Positions 24,344 through 31,578 are shown, counted from the first letter of the stretch. The stretch is DNA of 64,000 bases from Phycisphaeraceae bacterium (GCA_029260615.1 JAJDCX010000033.1:1-64000); one strand, 5' to 3'. Program-made: numbers and translations. Notes: generated by a model from the sequence alone, not told the origin.

Positions 24344-25591
24344 TCACCCGGCGATCTGACCGAGTGCTTCGATAAGTTGGTCAACTTCTTCAGACGTATT
24401 AAACACCCCCGGGCTGATGCGGACCGCGCCATCGGGGAACGTCCCCAGCCGACGGTGCGTGTACGGGGCGCAGTGCAGCCCCGGCCGGACCGCGATCCCA
24501 AAGCTATCATCCAGGATCGAGCCCACGTCAGGCGCATCGTAGCCGGTGATATTGATGCTCACGGTCCCGACTCGCTGTTTAGCGTCCCGTGTGCCGTAGA
24601 CCGTAAACCGCTCATCGTCAGCAAACCGGTCGATCAACGTCGCCACCAACGCCTGCTCGTGCGCCAGCGCGTTATCGATGCCGTGCCGGTTAATGAAATC
24701 GATCCCCGCACCCAGCCCGGCGATACCAACCGTGTTTGGCGTACCACCCTCAAGATAGTTTGGAAAGTCCGTTGGCTGTGTCGGGGTTGACGAATCGCCA
24801 CCCGTCCCACCCTCACGCCAAGGGTTAAACCGGCTCGCCTCATCAACCAGCGACGAAGCCCCCCTATCCGCGGGCATACCCGGGAATATATCCGGGGGCT
24901 TATCCGGGGGCGGGCAACGCTCACCGATGTAAAGCCCCCCCGTCCCGGTCGGCCCCAGCAGCGACTTGTGCCCGGGGAACGCCAACAGATCAACATTCAA
25001 ATCCTTGACCGAGATCGGCAGCACCCCCGCCGTCTGCGCCGCATCAAGACAAAATAGCACACCATGCTCGCGCGCAATCGCGCCCACCGCAGCGGCGTCT
25101 TGAATTGTCCCCAGAACGTTCGACGCATGCGTCAACACGATCAGCCGTGTGTTCGGCTGGATCGCCTTCCGAATGTCATCAGGATCAATAAACCCGTCTT
25201 CGTTGAACCCCACGTGCGTCAACTCAATCTGCCTACGGTCCGCCATCGCCTGCAACGGCCGGCTCACCGAGTTGTGCTCCAACTCGGTCGTGATCACATG
25301 CACCCCTTCGGGGGCACCACTCTCCCCCAATACACCCTTGATCGCCATGTTCAGCGCATCGGTCCCGTTAAGCGTGAACACCATCCGATTCGGGTCGTCG
25401 CAATCAAACAACCGCGTCAGCTTGAGCCTGACACCGTCGAGCATCTGCTCGGCAGCCACCGCCATCCGATGCCCCGCACGCCCGGGGTTCGCGGCGTCCT
25501 CAGCGAGGAACTTACTCATCGCTTCGTTCACACCCGGCGCTTTGGGGAAGCTGGTGGCGGCGTTGTCGAAGTAGATCAACGAATCACTCAT
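24344..25591 (-). CDS. Cysteine-desulfurase-family aminotransferase class V
   Basis: A 415-residue PLP enzyme. It shows YFDNAATSFPKAPGVNEA, THASNVLGTIQD, the DAAQTAGVLPI cofactor segment, the lysine loop FPGHKSLLGPTGTGGLYIG and, near the C-terminus, RPGLHCAPYTHR, whose cysteine matches the persulfide-forming residue of the family. It is closest in style to the cysteine desulfurase family of Firmicutes-type proteins rather than to IscS. An extra Pro/Gly/Ser-rich loop of about 50 residues follows GLYIGERC (+ strand repeats about 24868-24918). It overlaps the upstream dinB-like gene by 4 nt and closes a sulfur-related cluster, so it is a plausible sulfur donor for the carrier protein coded upstream. 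Confidence 0.85.
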   Translation of the reverse strand: MSDSLIYFDNAATSFPKAPGVNEAMSKFLAEDAANPGRAGHRMAVAAEQMLDGVRLKLTRLFDCDDPNRMVFTLNGTDALNMAIKGVLGESGAPEGVHVITTELEHNSVSRPLQAMADRRQIELTHVGFNEDGFIDPDDIRKAIQPNTRLIVLTHASNVLGTIQDAAAVGAIAREHGVLFCLDAAQTAGVLPISVKDLNVDLLAFPGHKSLLGPTGTGGLYIGERCPPPDKPPDIFPGMPADRGASSLVDEASRFNPWREGGTGGDSSTPTQPTDFPNYLEGGTPNTVGIAGLGAGIDFINRHGIDNALAHEQALVATLIDRFADDERFTVYGTRDAKQRVGTVSINITGYDAPDVGSILDDSFGIAVRPGLHCAPYTHRRLGTFPDGAVRISPGVFNTSEEVDQLIEALGQIAG

Positions 25592-26076
25592 ACGCTAGCC
25601 AGCCCCTGCACACGCCGCCAGGCACTAAGCTGACCAAAGTGCGTGTTCTCATGTACCAGCATCAGGTACGGCAACGCGATCCCGGCGGTGGGCATGAACT
25701 GCTGCCAACGCTCCAAGACAACCTCCTGAGCCCACAGCGAATCGTCCGCCGCACGCAGCGCCTCCTCGATCCGCTTGTGACCGGCCACGAAGTCCGCCAC
25801 CAACTCGTCCTTTGAAGCGTAAACCGACCGGTCGGCCTCGGGCTTGCTCTTCATCCCGAACCGATGACCCACGGGATCGTCGAACAACTCACCCTTAATC
25901 ACATGCTCGATCACCGGATGATAAGCATTAAGGTGACTAAGAACCCAAGCAGGGTGATTCATCCCAGGACCCGGCTGCACCCCCATCTGCCCGTCGGTCA
26001 GGTCGGCGACCAGCCTCTGGCCGTAACCCAGGTTCTTCTCCCAGCTAAACAGCAAACCCTCGATCGCATTAGACAT
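25588..26076 (-). CDS. DinB/YfiT-fold protein (second copy)
   Basis: A 162-residue four-helix-bundle protein of the DinB superfamily. The three metal-ligand histidines are evident: MNHPAWVLSHL in the second helix, and HENTHFGQLSAWRR near the C-terminus. DinB-like proteins include thiol-dependent S-transferases (bacillithiol, mycothiol). It lies 39 nt after a paralog and overlaps the downstream cysteine-desulfurase-like gene by 4 nt. The sulfur context suggests thiol chemistry, but this is inference. Confidence 0.82.
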   Translation of the reverse strand: MSNAIEGLLFSWEKNLGYGQRLVADLTDGQMGVQPGPGMNHPAWVLSHLNAYHPVIEHVIKGELFDDPVGHRFGMKSKPEADRSVYASKDELVADFVAGHKRIEEALRAADDSLWAQEVVLERWQQFMPTAGIALPYLMLVHENTHFGQLSAWRRVQGLASV

Positions 26077-26115
26077 CGTTTGTTTCCTATAAAAAGTAAA
26101 CCCCGGAACACGCCC

Positions 26116-26607
26116 TTAAAACAGCGGCGGCATCCCGCAGGCGCGGCGCCATGCAGAGAGCTGGCCGATGTGCATGGTGATGTGGCCGTTGATTAGGAAA
26201 GTCAGCCCGTCACCGACCGTCGGCATCATCTTGCGGAAACCCTCATCAGGCATCTGCGCTGCCAAGGCCTCGGCACTTATAGACTCAAGCGATGGCATCA
26301 CCGCCGCCACCGACTTGTCCAACTCCGCCAGCAACGCCGCCTTGTCGGGGTACTTCGCAGCGTCATCGCTTGGCGTAGAGCCCATCCCAAACAACCCTGA
26401 CCAGCCTTCGGGCGATTGGTAGGTCGCGCCTGTTAAGGTCGCAACGAATCCCATCGTGTCGATCAGATGACCCGTGATCCATGCCGGGTGATTCGTCCCG
26501 GGGCTGGGCTGGTGTGTCATCTTGCCGCCGTCGATGCCCTCCAGCAAGCTCTTGAGAAAGCCAACGCTGAAGTGAAAACTGTGCATTACCGTGCTGTCAA
26601 TTGCCAT
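26116..26607 (-). CDS. DinB/YfiT-fold protein (first copy)
   Basis: A 163-residue DinB-superfamily protein, paralogous to its downstream neighbour. It shows TNHPAWITGHL and NGHITMHIGQLSAWRR, giving the same His triad. TTGGAG lies 8 nt upstream of the ATG. The two copies share the end motif GQLSAWRR but differ elsewhere, so the duplication is old rather than recent. It sits between the E1-like enzyme and the cysteine-desulfurase-like enzyme. Confidence 0.82.
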   Translation of the reverse strand: MAIDSTVMHSFHFSVGFLKSLLEGIDGGKMTHQPSPGTNHPAWITGHLIDTMGFVATLTGATYQSPEGWSGLFGMGSTPSDDAAKYPDKAALLAELDKSVAAVMPSLESISAEALAAQMPDEGFRKMMPTVGDGLTFLINGHITMHIGQLSAWRRACGMPPLF

Positions 26608-26650
26608 AACCGATACTCCAAAAAAAGAAACAAATCCCCACTACTGTGAT

Positions 26651-27769
26651 TCAAGCCCCCACATATTTCGCATAAATACCCTTGGCGACACTGGCGTGCT
26701 TGGTGCCCTTGATGATGGCCCGGCCGTCATTGAAGAGCGTCAATTCGTAAGGCTCGCCGTTGTCCGTGATGTCGGCCCGAAGCATGAACTTGTTGGCCGT
26801 CACCTTGCCATGCGCTTTAAGCCGTTTGGCGATCTCGTCAAAGTCCAGCTTCGACCCGTTAAACTTCTGCGTTAGTTGCACCGCGTTCCGTCCGCACAGC
26901 GTAGTAGTCGAGCTGCCGAATTTGCCATCGAGGAACTCAAAGTTTCGCTTCTTGCAGCACTCGCACTCCCCAACGTCATACGCCCTTGCAACCTTGAACT
27001 GCTTAAAATGATTGCCCCACAGATCAAAGTTCAGCATCGTCGGGCTGACCACATCAAGATTCCCCGTAAGCACCTTCAACGCCTCAGCCACCTGGTAATT
27101 CGCCACAATCGACACCGCCGGCCCGATGACCCCCGCGGTATCACACGTCGGATTCACACCCGGCGGAGGGGCCTGCTCGAAGATACAACGCAGGCAAGGC
27201 GTCGCAACCCCAGCCCGCTCCCAAGGTGTTTCGCCGGTCTCACCCGGGGTAACCGTGTGAGGCAATACAGCATACGACGCCCCGACCGTCCCGACCGCTC
27301 CGCCGTAGATGTACGGGATGCCATGCTTCACTGCGACGTCGTTGGCAAGATAACGCGTCTCAAAGTTGTCTACGCCGTCCATAATCAGATCAACTTTACC
27401 AACGCCCGGCAGGCCGGTAGCAAACCGCTCGACATTCGTATGATTCACATCATCGACGATCGCCTCGACGGTCACCTGCGAATTAATCCCCGCGATCTTC
27501 TGCTTCGCGGCCTCGGCCTTGGGAATACCTTCCGCCACATCACGCTCATCGAACAGCACCTGCCGCTGCAGGTTGGTGATCTCGATAAAGTCACGATCCA
27601 CGATAACCAGGTGCCCCACACCAGCCCGTGCAAGCATGTTGGCGATCACCGTCCCCAGCGCACCACACCCGACGATCAGGACCTTCGCGTCCATAAGCCT
27701 GCGCTGCCCCTCTTCCCCGAAGCCGGGGAGGAGCATCTGTCGGTGGTAACGTTCCAGGTCTTGACTCAT
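26651..27769 (-). CDS. ThiF/MoeB/HesA-type sulfur-carrier-activating enzyme with C-terminal extension
   Basis: A 372-residue E1-like adenylyltransferase. I chose the ATG giving MSQDLERYHRQMLLPGFG, the standard MoeB opening; a start five codons upstream is possible. It has the ATP-binding GCGALGTVIANMLARAGVGH, IMDGVDNFETRYLAND, the CLRC and CECC zinc pairs and the CDTAGVIGP segment. Beyond the E1 core (about residue 265) is a 100-residue domain with no rhodanese motif, containing KFMLRADITDNGEPYELTLF, that I do not recognise; it is also seen fused to some ThiF proteins. It should adenylate the C-terminal GG of the MoaD/ThiS-like carrier coded nearby. Confidence 0.88.
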   Translation of the reverse strand: MSQDLERYHRQMLLPGFGEEGQRRLMDAKVLIVGCGALGTVIANMLARAGVGHLVIVDRDFIEITNLQRQVLFDERDVAEGIPKAEAAKQKIAGINSQVTVEAIVDDVNHTNVERFATGLPGVGKVDLIMDGVDNFETRYLANDVAVKHGIPYIYGGAVGTVGASYAVLPHTVTPGETGETPWERAGVATPCLRCIFEQAPPPGVNPTCDTAGVIGPAVSIVANYQVAEALKVLTGNLDVVSPTMLNFDLWGNHFKQFKVARAYDVGECECCKKRNFEFLDGKFGSSTTTLCGRNAVQLTQKFNGSKLDFDEIAKRLKAHGKVTANKFMLRADITDNGEPYELTLFNDGRAIIKGTKHASVAKGIYAKYVGA

Positions 27770-27796
27770 GATTCTCAAATCCAATCAACCGCCAAA

Positions 27797-27952
27797 CCGC
27801 AAAGAGCGAAATAGCGGGAGGGTGATACTAGCCGCGAGTAAACGCAAATCAACGCGAATGGGCGAAATAAGATTCTGCCTTGATTCATTATTGGCGTTCA
27901 TCCGCGTTCATTTGCGGCCCATCTCTTTGATTTTCTTCGCAAAGTTCGCGGC
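27797..27952. repeat. Imperfect inverted repeat with CGCAAATCAACGCGAATG / GTTCATCCGCGTTCATTTGCG arms
   Basis: Arm 1 (about 27843-27864) and arm 2 (about 27894-27917) are reverse complements with few mismatches. An outer pair, CCGCAAAGAGCGAA (27797 on) and TTCGCAAAGTTCGCGG (about 27935-27951), extends the symmetry. It lies in the spacer between the GNAT gene and the E1-like gene, within the SAM-controlled cluster. It could form a long RNA hairpin or be a small non-autonomous repeat element. Confidence 0.55.
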
Positions 27953-27957
27953 TATTC

Positions 27958-28386
27958 CTATTCCCCGGGCTGCTCCATCCGCTTACCCATCCCGATCAGG
28001 TCCTCTGTCACGTATCCGATCGCCCGATAGAACGCCAACACGGGTTTATTTGATTCTCGGATCTGTAGGTTCACCTTCGGGCAACCCAGCTCTTTCAACC
28101 GGCTCTCCGCCGCATCGACCAGTAAACGGCCGTAGCCCTTCCTCTGGTGCTCCGGATCGACCGCCAGGTAGTTCAGCCAGCCGCGGTGCCCCTCGTAGCC
28201 CGCCATCACCGTCCCGACGATCTGCCAGTCCAGTTGAGCAACCAGGAACAGGTCGGGCTGGAAATGGGCCTTCAGCGCGATATCTTTGTGTGGGTCGTTG
28301 TGCGGCACGATCAACCCACAGCGCCCCCATATCTCAACCACGCTCGAAATATCCGGCTCCTGGTACGCCCTGATCTCAAAAGGCAT
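27958..28386 (-). CDS. GNAT acetyltransferase, YpeA-like
   Basis: A 142-residue GNAT-fold protein: IRAYQEPDISSVVEIWGRCG, FLVAQLDWQIVGTVMAGYEGHRGWLNYLAVDPEHQRKGYGRLL with the acetyl-CoA-binding Q/RxxGxG loop, and LQIRESNKPVLAFYRAIGY. It is close in style to YpeA-type N-acetyltransferases. The substrate is unknown. AGGAG precedes the ATG. It stands between the NIL-domain gene and the E1-like gene on the same strand. It may modify a small thiol or amino acid in the pathway, or be an unrelated passenger. Confidence 0.85.
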   Translation of the reverse strand: MPFEIRAYQEPDISSVVEIWGRCGLIVPHNDPHKDIALKAHFQPDLFLVAQLDWQIVGTVMAGYEGHRGWLNYLAVDPEHQRKGYGRLLVDAAESRLKELGCPKVNLQIRESNKPVLAFYRAIGYVTEDLIGMGKRMEQPGE

Positions 28387-28422
28387 GGTTCATACTCCTG
28401 CCCGGCCCTAGGTTACTGATCC

Positions 28423-28677
28423 TCACCCCGCGACATTGCTGCCGCCCTCGACCGGATCGACGCGGACACCCTGTTCTTTCAGGTATTCCTGCGCAGCCTT
28501 GACCTCATCTTCTTCACCCTCAAACAGCACCGCCATGATGCCGATATCTTTCTGCACGCTGGCCTGACGGATATCGAACATCACGCCGGGGAACCGCGTC
28601 GCCATCTTCCACAGGCACGGCTCGTTCTGCCGCCCACCCTCAAACGTCAACCAGGATTTGTTTGTGATCTTAGGCAT
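28423..28677 (-). CDS. NIL-domain protein
   Basis: An 84-residue protein that is a single NIL domain (ferredoxin-like fold found at the end of methionine ABC transporter ATPases and in NIL-ferredoxin proteins): FPGVMFDIRQASVQKDIGIM, then AVLFEGEEDEVKAAQEYLKEQGVRVDPVE. In MetN the domain binds methionine; in archaeal-type homocysteine synthesis an NIL-ferredoxin protein acts in sulfide incorporation. Here it has no ferredoxin cluster and lies between the sulfur carrier and the GNAT gene. A sensing or docking role in methionine or sulfur metabolism is likely. Confidence 0.82.
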   Translation of the reverse strand: MPKITNKSWLTFEGGRQNEPCLWKMATRFPGVMFDIRQASVQKDIGIMAVLFEGEEDEVKAAQEYLKEQGVRVDPVEGGSNVAG

Positions 28678-28731
28678 GGTTGTCTCGCCATAGTAGGCCG
28701 CATTGAAAAATCAGTTTAACTTATCCACGAT

Positions 28732-29013
28732 TCACCCGCCCGCGATGGCGGGGACAATCGAGACCTCATCACCGGGCTTTAGGGGCGTCTGGAGGTTTTC
28801 CATGAAGCGGATATCTTCGTCGTTGACGTAGATATTAATAAAACGATTGATCTCGTTTTCGCCTTTGTAAAGCCGCTTGCCGAAGTCGGGGTACTGGGTG
28901 TTCAATGACCCAAGTACCTCCCCAACGGTTCCGCCGGCAACGTCCAGCGATTCTTGATCGCCGATCTGTGGGCGGAGCGCGGAGGGGATTCGGACGGTGA
29001 CGGTGTCTGACAT
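28732..29013 (-). CDS. MoaD/ThiS-family sulfur carrier protein
   Basis: A 93-residue beta-grasp protein: VTVRIPSALRPQIG, VAGGTVGEVLGSLNTQYP, RFINIYVNDEDIRFMENLQT, KPGDEVSIVPAIAGG, ending in the diglycine that an E1-like enzyme adenylates and thiocarboxylates. It resembles carriers such as CysO more than MoaD, because the cluster has no molybdopterin genes. It follows the threonine-synthase-like gene by 53 nt under SAM-I control. The most economical reading is a sulfur carrier for an amino-acid-forming reaction catalysed by that PLP enzyme. Confidence 0.9.
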   Translation of the reverse strand: MSDTVTVRIPSALRPQIGDQESLDVAGGTVGEVLGSLNTQYPDFGKRLYKGENEINRFINIYVNDEDIRFMENLQTPLKPGDEVSIVPAIAGG

Positions 29014-29028
29014 AGTGTGTCTCTCTAA

Positions 29029-29049
29029 TTAGCTTGTAGCTTGTAGCTT
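29029..29049. repeat. Heptamer array in the thrC-thiS spacer
   Basis: Three tandem 7-mers (TTAGCTT, GTAGCTT, GTAGCTT). They belong to the same intergenic heptamer family that occupies ribosomal spacers elsewhere in the window. Confidence 0.7.
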
Positions 29050-29066
29050 GGGTGTGTGCCTGAGAG

Positions 29067-30386
29067 TCAGGCCGTGGGTGTCGGCCTGGGGCTCGGCGTG
29101 GTGTGGGTTTCTTCCAACTGACTGACCAACTCGTTGAACTCGCTCATCTTGGCGTTGATCGCGGGGCTGGTGGCGAACTGGCCCTGCATGACTTCGACGG
29201 TCTTCAACCCGTTGCCGGTGATGCAGACGCAGATCGATTCATCGCGGGGGATCTTCCCAGACTGGATCAGCTTGATCGTGCAGGCAAGTGTCGTCCCGCC
29301 GGCCGGCTCGGTGAAGATGCCCTCCGTCCGAGCTAGCAGTTTGACCGCATCAAGTATCTCCTGATCGCTCGCCGACTCGCCCCACCCCCCGGACTCCTTG
29401 ATGTCCTGGATAACGTAGTACCCGTCCGCCGGGTTGCCGATCGCGATGCTCTTGGCGATCGTGTTGGGCTTCTGGGGGTGGAATAATTCCTGCCCTTCAC
29501 GCAGCGCCTTCACAACCGGGTTGCAGCCGTCAGCCTGCGCGCCGTAGATCTTCGGGCTGTTGTCTTCGACCAGCCCCAGCGTGATAAATTCCTTGTAAGC
29601 CTTGTAAATCTTTGGCAGGATCGTCCCGCCAGCGACGGGTGACACGGTGTGCTGCGGCAACCGCCAACCCATCTGCTCCGCGATCTCAAAGCCATGCGTC
29701 TTAGCACCCTCCGTGTAGTACGGGCGAAGGTTCACATTCACAATCGCCCAGTTGTACTTGTCCGCGATCTGCGAGCACAGGCGGTTCACATCATCGTAGT
29801 TGCCCTTGATCTTGACCATCCGAGGCCCAAAGACCAGTGAGCCCACGACCTTCCCCTCTTCAAGATCATCCGGGATCATCACAAACGCCCGCAAGCCAGC
29901 CGCCGCCGCATGCGCTGCCACGCTGTGCGCCAGGTTCCCCGTCGAGGCGCAGCCAACCGTGTCGAAGCCAAACTCGATTGCCTTGGTCAACGCCACCGAC
30001 ACCACCCGGTCCTTGTAACTAAACGACGGGTAGTTGGCGCTGTCGTCCTTGATGTAAAGTTCTTTGACTCCCAACTCCGCAGCCAACCGGTCGGCCTTGA
30101 TTAATGGCGTGAACCCCGAGTTAAACCCGGCCTTGGGCTCGCCCTCGATCGGCAATAAATCTTTGTAACGCCAAAGCGACCGTGGCCCCGCTTCGATCGA
30201 GGCGCGTGTCACCTTTCCCTTCATCGCCTCGTAATCGTAGGCGACCTCCAAGGGCCCAAAATCGTTGTCACACACCGTCAACGGCCCAAGGGCGTAGTCC
30301 GTGTGACACTCTTTACATCTCAGCGATTTGACGTAGCTCATATCGGCTCTCACTTGGCTCGTGAATTCTTTCGCATCCGTCTTCAA
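29067..30386 (-). CDS. thrC: Threonine-synthase-family PLP enzyme under SAM-I riboswitch control
   Basis: A 439-residue fold-type II PLP enzyme. A partial N-terminal zinc-ribbon-like segment (C24xxC27, C39, with Asp at the usual fourth position) precedes the PLP-lysine motif YPSFSYKDRVVS (K125). Then come CASTGNLAHSVAAHAAAAGL, NVNLRPYYTEGAKTHGFEIA, IGNPADGYYVIQDIKESGG and GIFTEPAGGTTL. Threonine synthase converts O-phosphohomoserine to threonine; relatives catalyse replacement reactions at phosphorylated amino acids. A SAM-responsive leader and an adjacent sulfur carrier are odd for threonine synthesis and suggest sulfur transfer to O-phosphohomoserine. The start is a TTG after GGGGTG; ATG 30341 (MSYVKSLRCKEC), with GTGAGAG upstream, is an equal alternative. 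Confidence 0.85.
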   Translation of the reverse strand: MKTDAKEFTSQVRADMSYVKSLRCKECHTDYALGPLTVCDNDFGPLEVAYDYEAMKGKVTRASIEAGPRSLWRYKDLLPIEGEPKAGFNSGFTPLIKADRLAAELGVKELYIKDDSANYPSFSYKDRVVSVALTKAIEFGFDTVGCASTGNLAHSVAAHAAAAGLRAFVMIPDDLEEGKVVGSLVFGPRMVKIKGNYDDVNRLCSQIADKYNWAIVNVNLRPYYTEGAKTHGFEIAEQMGWRLPQHTVSPVAGGTILPKIYKAYKEFITLGLVEDNSPKIYGAQADGCNPVVKALREGQELFHPQKPNTIAKSIAIGNPADGYYVIQDIKESGGWGESASDQEILDAVKLLARTEGIFTEPAGGTTLACTIKLIQSGKIPRDESICVCITGNGLKTVEVMQGQFATSPAINAKMSEFNELVSQLEETHTTPSPRPTPTA

Positions 30387-30408
30387 CCCACCCCGGGCCT
30401 AACCCAAC

Positions 30409-30441
30409 AAAAAACCCCTTCTCATCAACGATAAGAAGGGG
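30409..30441 (-). terminator. Riboswitch expression-platform terminator
   Basis: Transcript hairpin CCCCTTCTTATC-GTT-GATGAGAAGGGG (12 bp with one G-U) followed by a run of six U. Its 5' arm contains UCUUAUC, which can instead pair with the aptamer's 3' P1 strand GAUAAGA, giving the antiterminator expected of an OFF-switch when SAM is bound. Confidence 0.9.
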
Positions 30442-30470
30442 CAGTGCTTTACCGGGTAAAGTGTCGCCGC

Positions 30471-30590
30471 CTCTTATCTTCCCCAACCTTTCGGCCGGGA
30501 GGGAGTTCGCACCGGCTCCACGGCTATGCCGAAGACGGTTGCGGTGGTTTCACAGGGCCCATTCCCTCTACCACTCTGGATAAGACGCTT
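30471..30590 (-). promoter_or_regulatory. SAM-I (S-box) riboswitch aptamer
   Basis: Read on the minus strand, the leader has CTTATCCAGAG, GGTAGAGGGA, GGGCCCTGTGAAACC, GCAACC, GTGCGAACTCC and a closing GATAAG. This is the conserved order of the SAM-I aptamer with P1 formed by CTTATC (30584-30579) and GATAAG (30478-30473). The aptamer, the terminator and the promoter together occupy most of the 317-nt region upstream of thrC, which holds no gene. SAM binding should terminate transcription of the thrC cluster. Confidence 0.93.
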
Positions 30591-30607
30591 GGATTTTGTA
30601 GCCGGGT

Positions 30608-30636
30608 AGTTTAGCCCGCGTAATTCGCCCGGTCAA
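30608..30636 (-). promoter_or_regulatory. Predicted sigma-70-type promoter of the SAM-I-controlled cluster
   Basis: Minus-strand TTGACC (30636-30631), a 17-nt spacer and TAAACT (30613-30608). Initiation would be near 30601, just before the aptamer. Confidence 0.7.
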
Positions 30637-30669
30637 TACCTAATCGAGGCCGGATCGTGGCAAACCTAC

Positions 30670-30697
30670 TTGATTTACATTACATTGTAGTTATACT
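30670..30697 (+). promoter_or_regulatory. Promoter of brnTA, probably giving a leaderless mRNA
   Basis: TTGATT (30670-30675), 16 nt, TATACT (30692-30697). The predicted first transcript base coincides with the GTG start at 30704. The region also holds short symmetric elements (TAGT-TAT-ACTA at 30688-30698) that could bind the BrnA antitoxin for autoregulation. Confidence 0.6.
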
Positions 30698-30703
30698 ATA
30701 TGG

Positions 30704-30997
30704 GTGAATGATCTTCGGTTCGAGTGGGACAACCGCAAAGCCGCCGCCAACCTGCGCAAGCACGGCGTCAGCTTCGATGAAGCAAAAACGGTCTTTGCCG
30801 ATGAGTATGCCGTACTCTTTATGGACGATAAACACAGCGTCGATGAGGACCGCTGCCTTCTGCTTGGCCTAAGCTCCACGCTACAGACACTGATCGTTTG
30901 CCACTGCCTGCGGGAAAACGCACAAGTCATACGCATCATCTCCGCACGAAAAGCAACCAAACGGGAACGCAGCCACTACAAGGGACCCCAGCCATGA
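30704..30997 (+). CDS. brnT: BrnT-family toxin (RNase)
   Basis: A 97-residue BrnT: LRFEWDNRKAAANLRKHGVSFDEAKTVF, with a central MDDKHSVDEDRCLLLGLS and RIISARKATKRERSHY, the fold and catalytic layout of BrnT ribonuclease toxins related to RelE. The start is GTG 30704; no Shine-Dalgarno site is present. The stop overlaps the antitoxin ATG (ATGA), so the toxin comes first as usual for brnTA. BrnT cleaves mRNA when free of BrnA. Confidence 0.9.
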   Translation: MNDLRFEWDNRKAAANLRKHGVSFDEAKTVFADEYAVLFMDDKHSVDEDRCLLLGLSSTLQTLIVCHCLRENAQVIRIISARKATKRERSHYKGPQP

Positions 30998-31218
30998 AAA
31001 AAGAATACGATCTCTCCAAGATGAAGGCACAAAAAAACCCCTACGCCAAGCGACTCAAGAAGCAAGTCACCATCCGCCTGGGCAAAGACGTCATCGACTA
31101 CTTCAAGGGTCTCTCCGAAGAGTCCGGCATCCCCTACCAGACACTGATCGACCTGTACCTCCGTCAGTGCGCCCACGCCGGCAAAAAACTGACCCTCGAC
31201 TGGGATTCGGCGGCATAG
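30994..31218 (+). CDS. brnA: BrnA-family antitoxin
   Basis: A 74-residue protein starting at the ATG that overlaps the brnT stop. A basic N-terminus (PYAKRLKKQVTIRLGKDVIDYF) followed by a ribbon-helix-helix region (SEESGIPYQTLIDLYLRQCA) matches BrnA/CopG-type antitoxins, which bind BrnT through one end and DNA through the RHH fold. A longer in-frame ORF begins at 30898, but its extra residues overlap brnT in another frame and lack family similarity. Confidence 0.88.
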   Translation: MKKEYDLSKMKAQKNPYAKRLKKQVTIRLGKDVIDYFKGLSEESGIPYQTLIDLYLRQCAHAGKKLTLDWDSAA

Positions 31219-31246
31219 ACTTTCGCTCCAATAATCGGACCCCGTA

Positions 31247-31546
31247 ATGAAACTCCCGTTCGGACTCAAGATAGAAAAAGGCCGACGAAGGGATAGGCGT
31301 AATCTATGTATCCTCTCCTCGGTCCTGGGAATCTTTCTTGCAGCCGTGGTGTATGTGATCTATCTGCCGGGTGCGATGAAGGGACAACGGTTAGATATGT
31401 GGTTGGTCGTGTGTATTTCCATCGAGTGCCTGCTATCGGTCTTTACCGTAATCCGTGAGACCCACAAGGAACTGGCGATACACCGTCGCAGATCAGCGAT
31501 CACGGCTGCGACACTTACCATGCAAAATGACAACGTGACTCCGTAA
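31247..31546 (+). CDS. Small two-helix membrane protein, unknown function
   Basis: A 99-residue protein with a basic N-terminus (EKGRRRDRRN) and two transmembrane helices (LCILSSVLGIFLAAVVYVIYLP and MWLVVCISIECLLSVFTVI), the C-terminal tail being basic. I do not recognise a family. It follows the brnTA pair by 28 nt and shares its strand. It ends just before a bidirectional terminator. No Shine-Dalgarno site is clear, so confidence in expression is moderate. Confidence 0.55.
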   Translation: MKLPFGLKIEKGRRRDRRNLCILSSVLGIFLAAVVYVIYLPGAMKGQRLDMWLVVCISIECLLSVFTVIRETHKELAIHRRRSAITAATLTMQNDNVTP

Positions 31547-31552
31547 ATTAAA

Positions 31553-31578
31553 AACGCCCCACAAACTGGTGGGGCGTT
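31553..31578. terminator. Bidirectional intrinsic terminator between the small membrane gene and rpsG
   Basis: AACGCCCCAC / GTGGGGCGTT stem with a 6-nt loop, flanked by A-rich sequence on the left and T-rich on the right. It can therefore serve both the plus-strand small gene and the end of the minus-strand rpsL-rpsG unit. Confidence 0.85.

Noticed and set aside
28732..29013. Molybdopterin synthase small subunit MoaD
   Set aside because: Beta-grasp carrier with GG end fits the superfamily, but no molybdopterin gene is nearby and the SAM-I/thrC context favours an amino-acid sulfur carrier.
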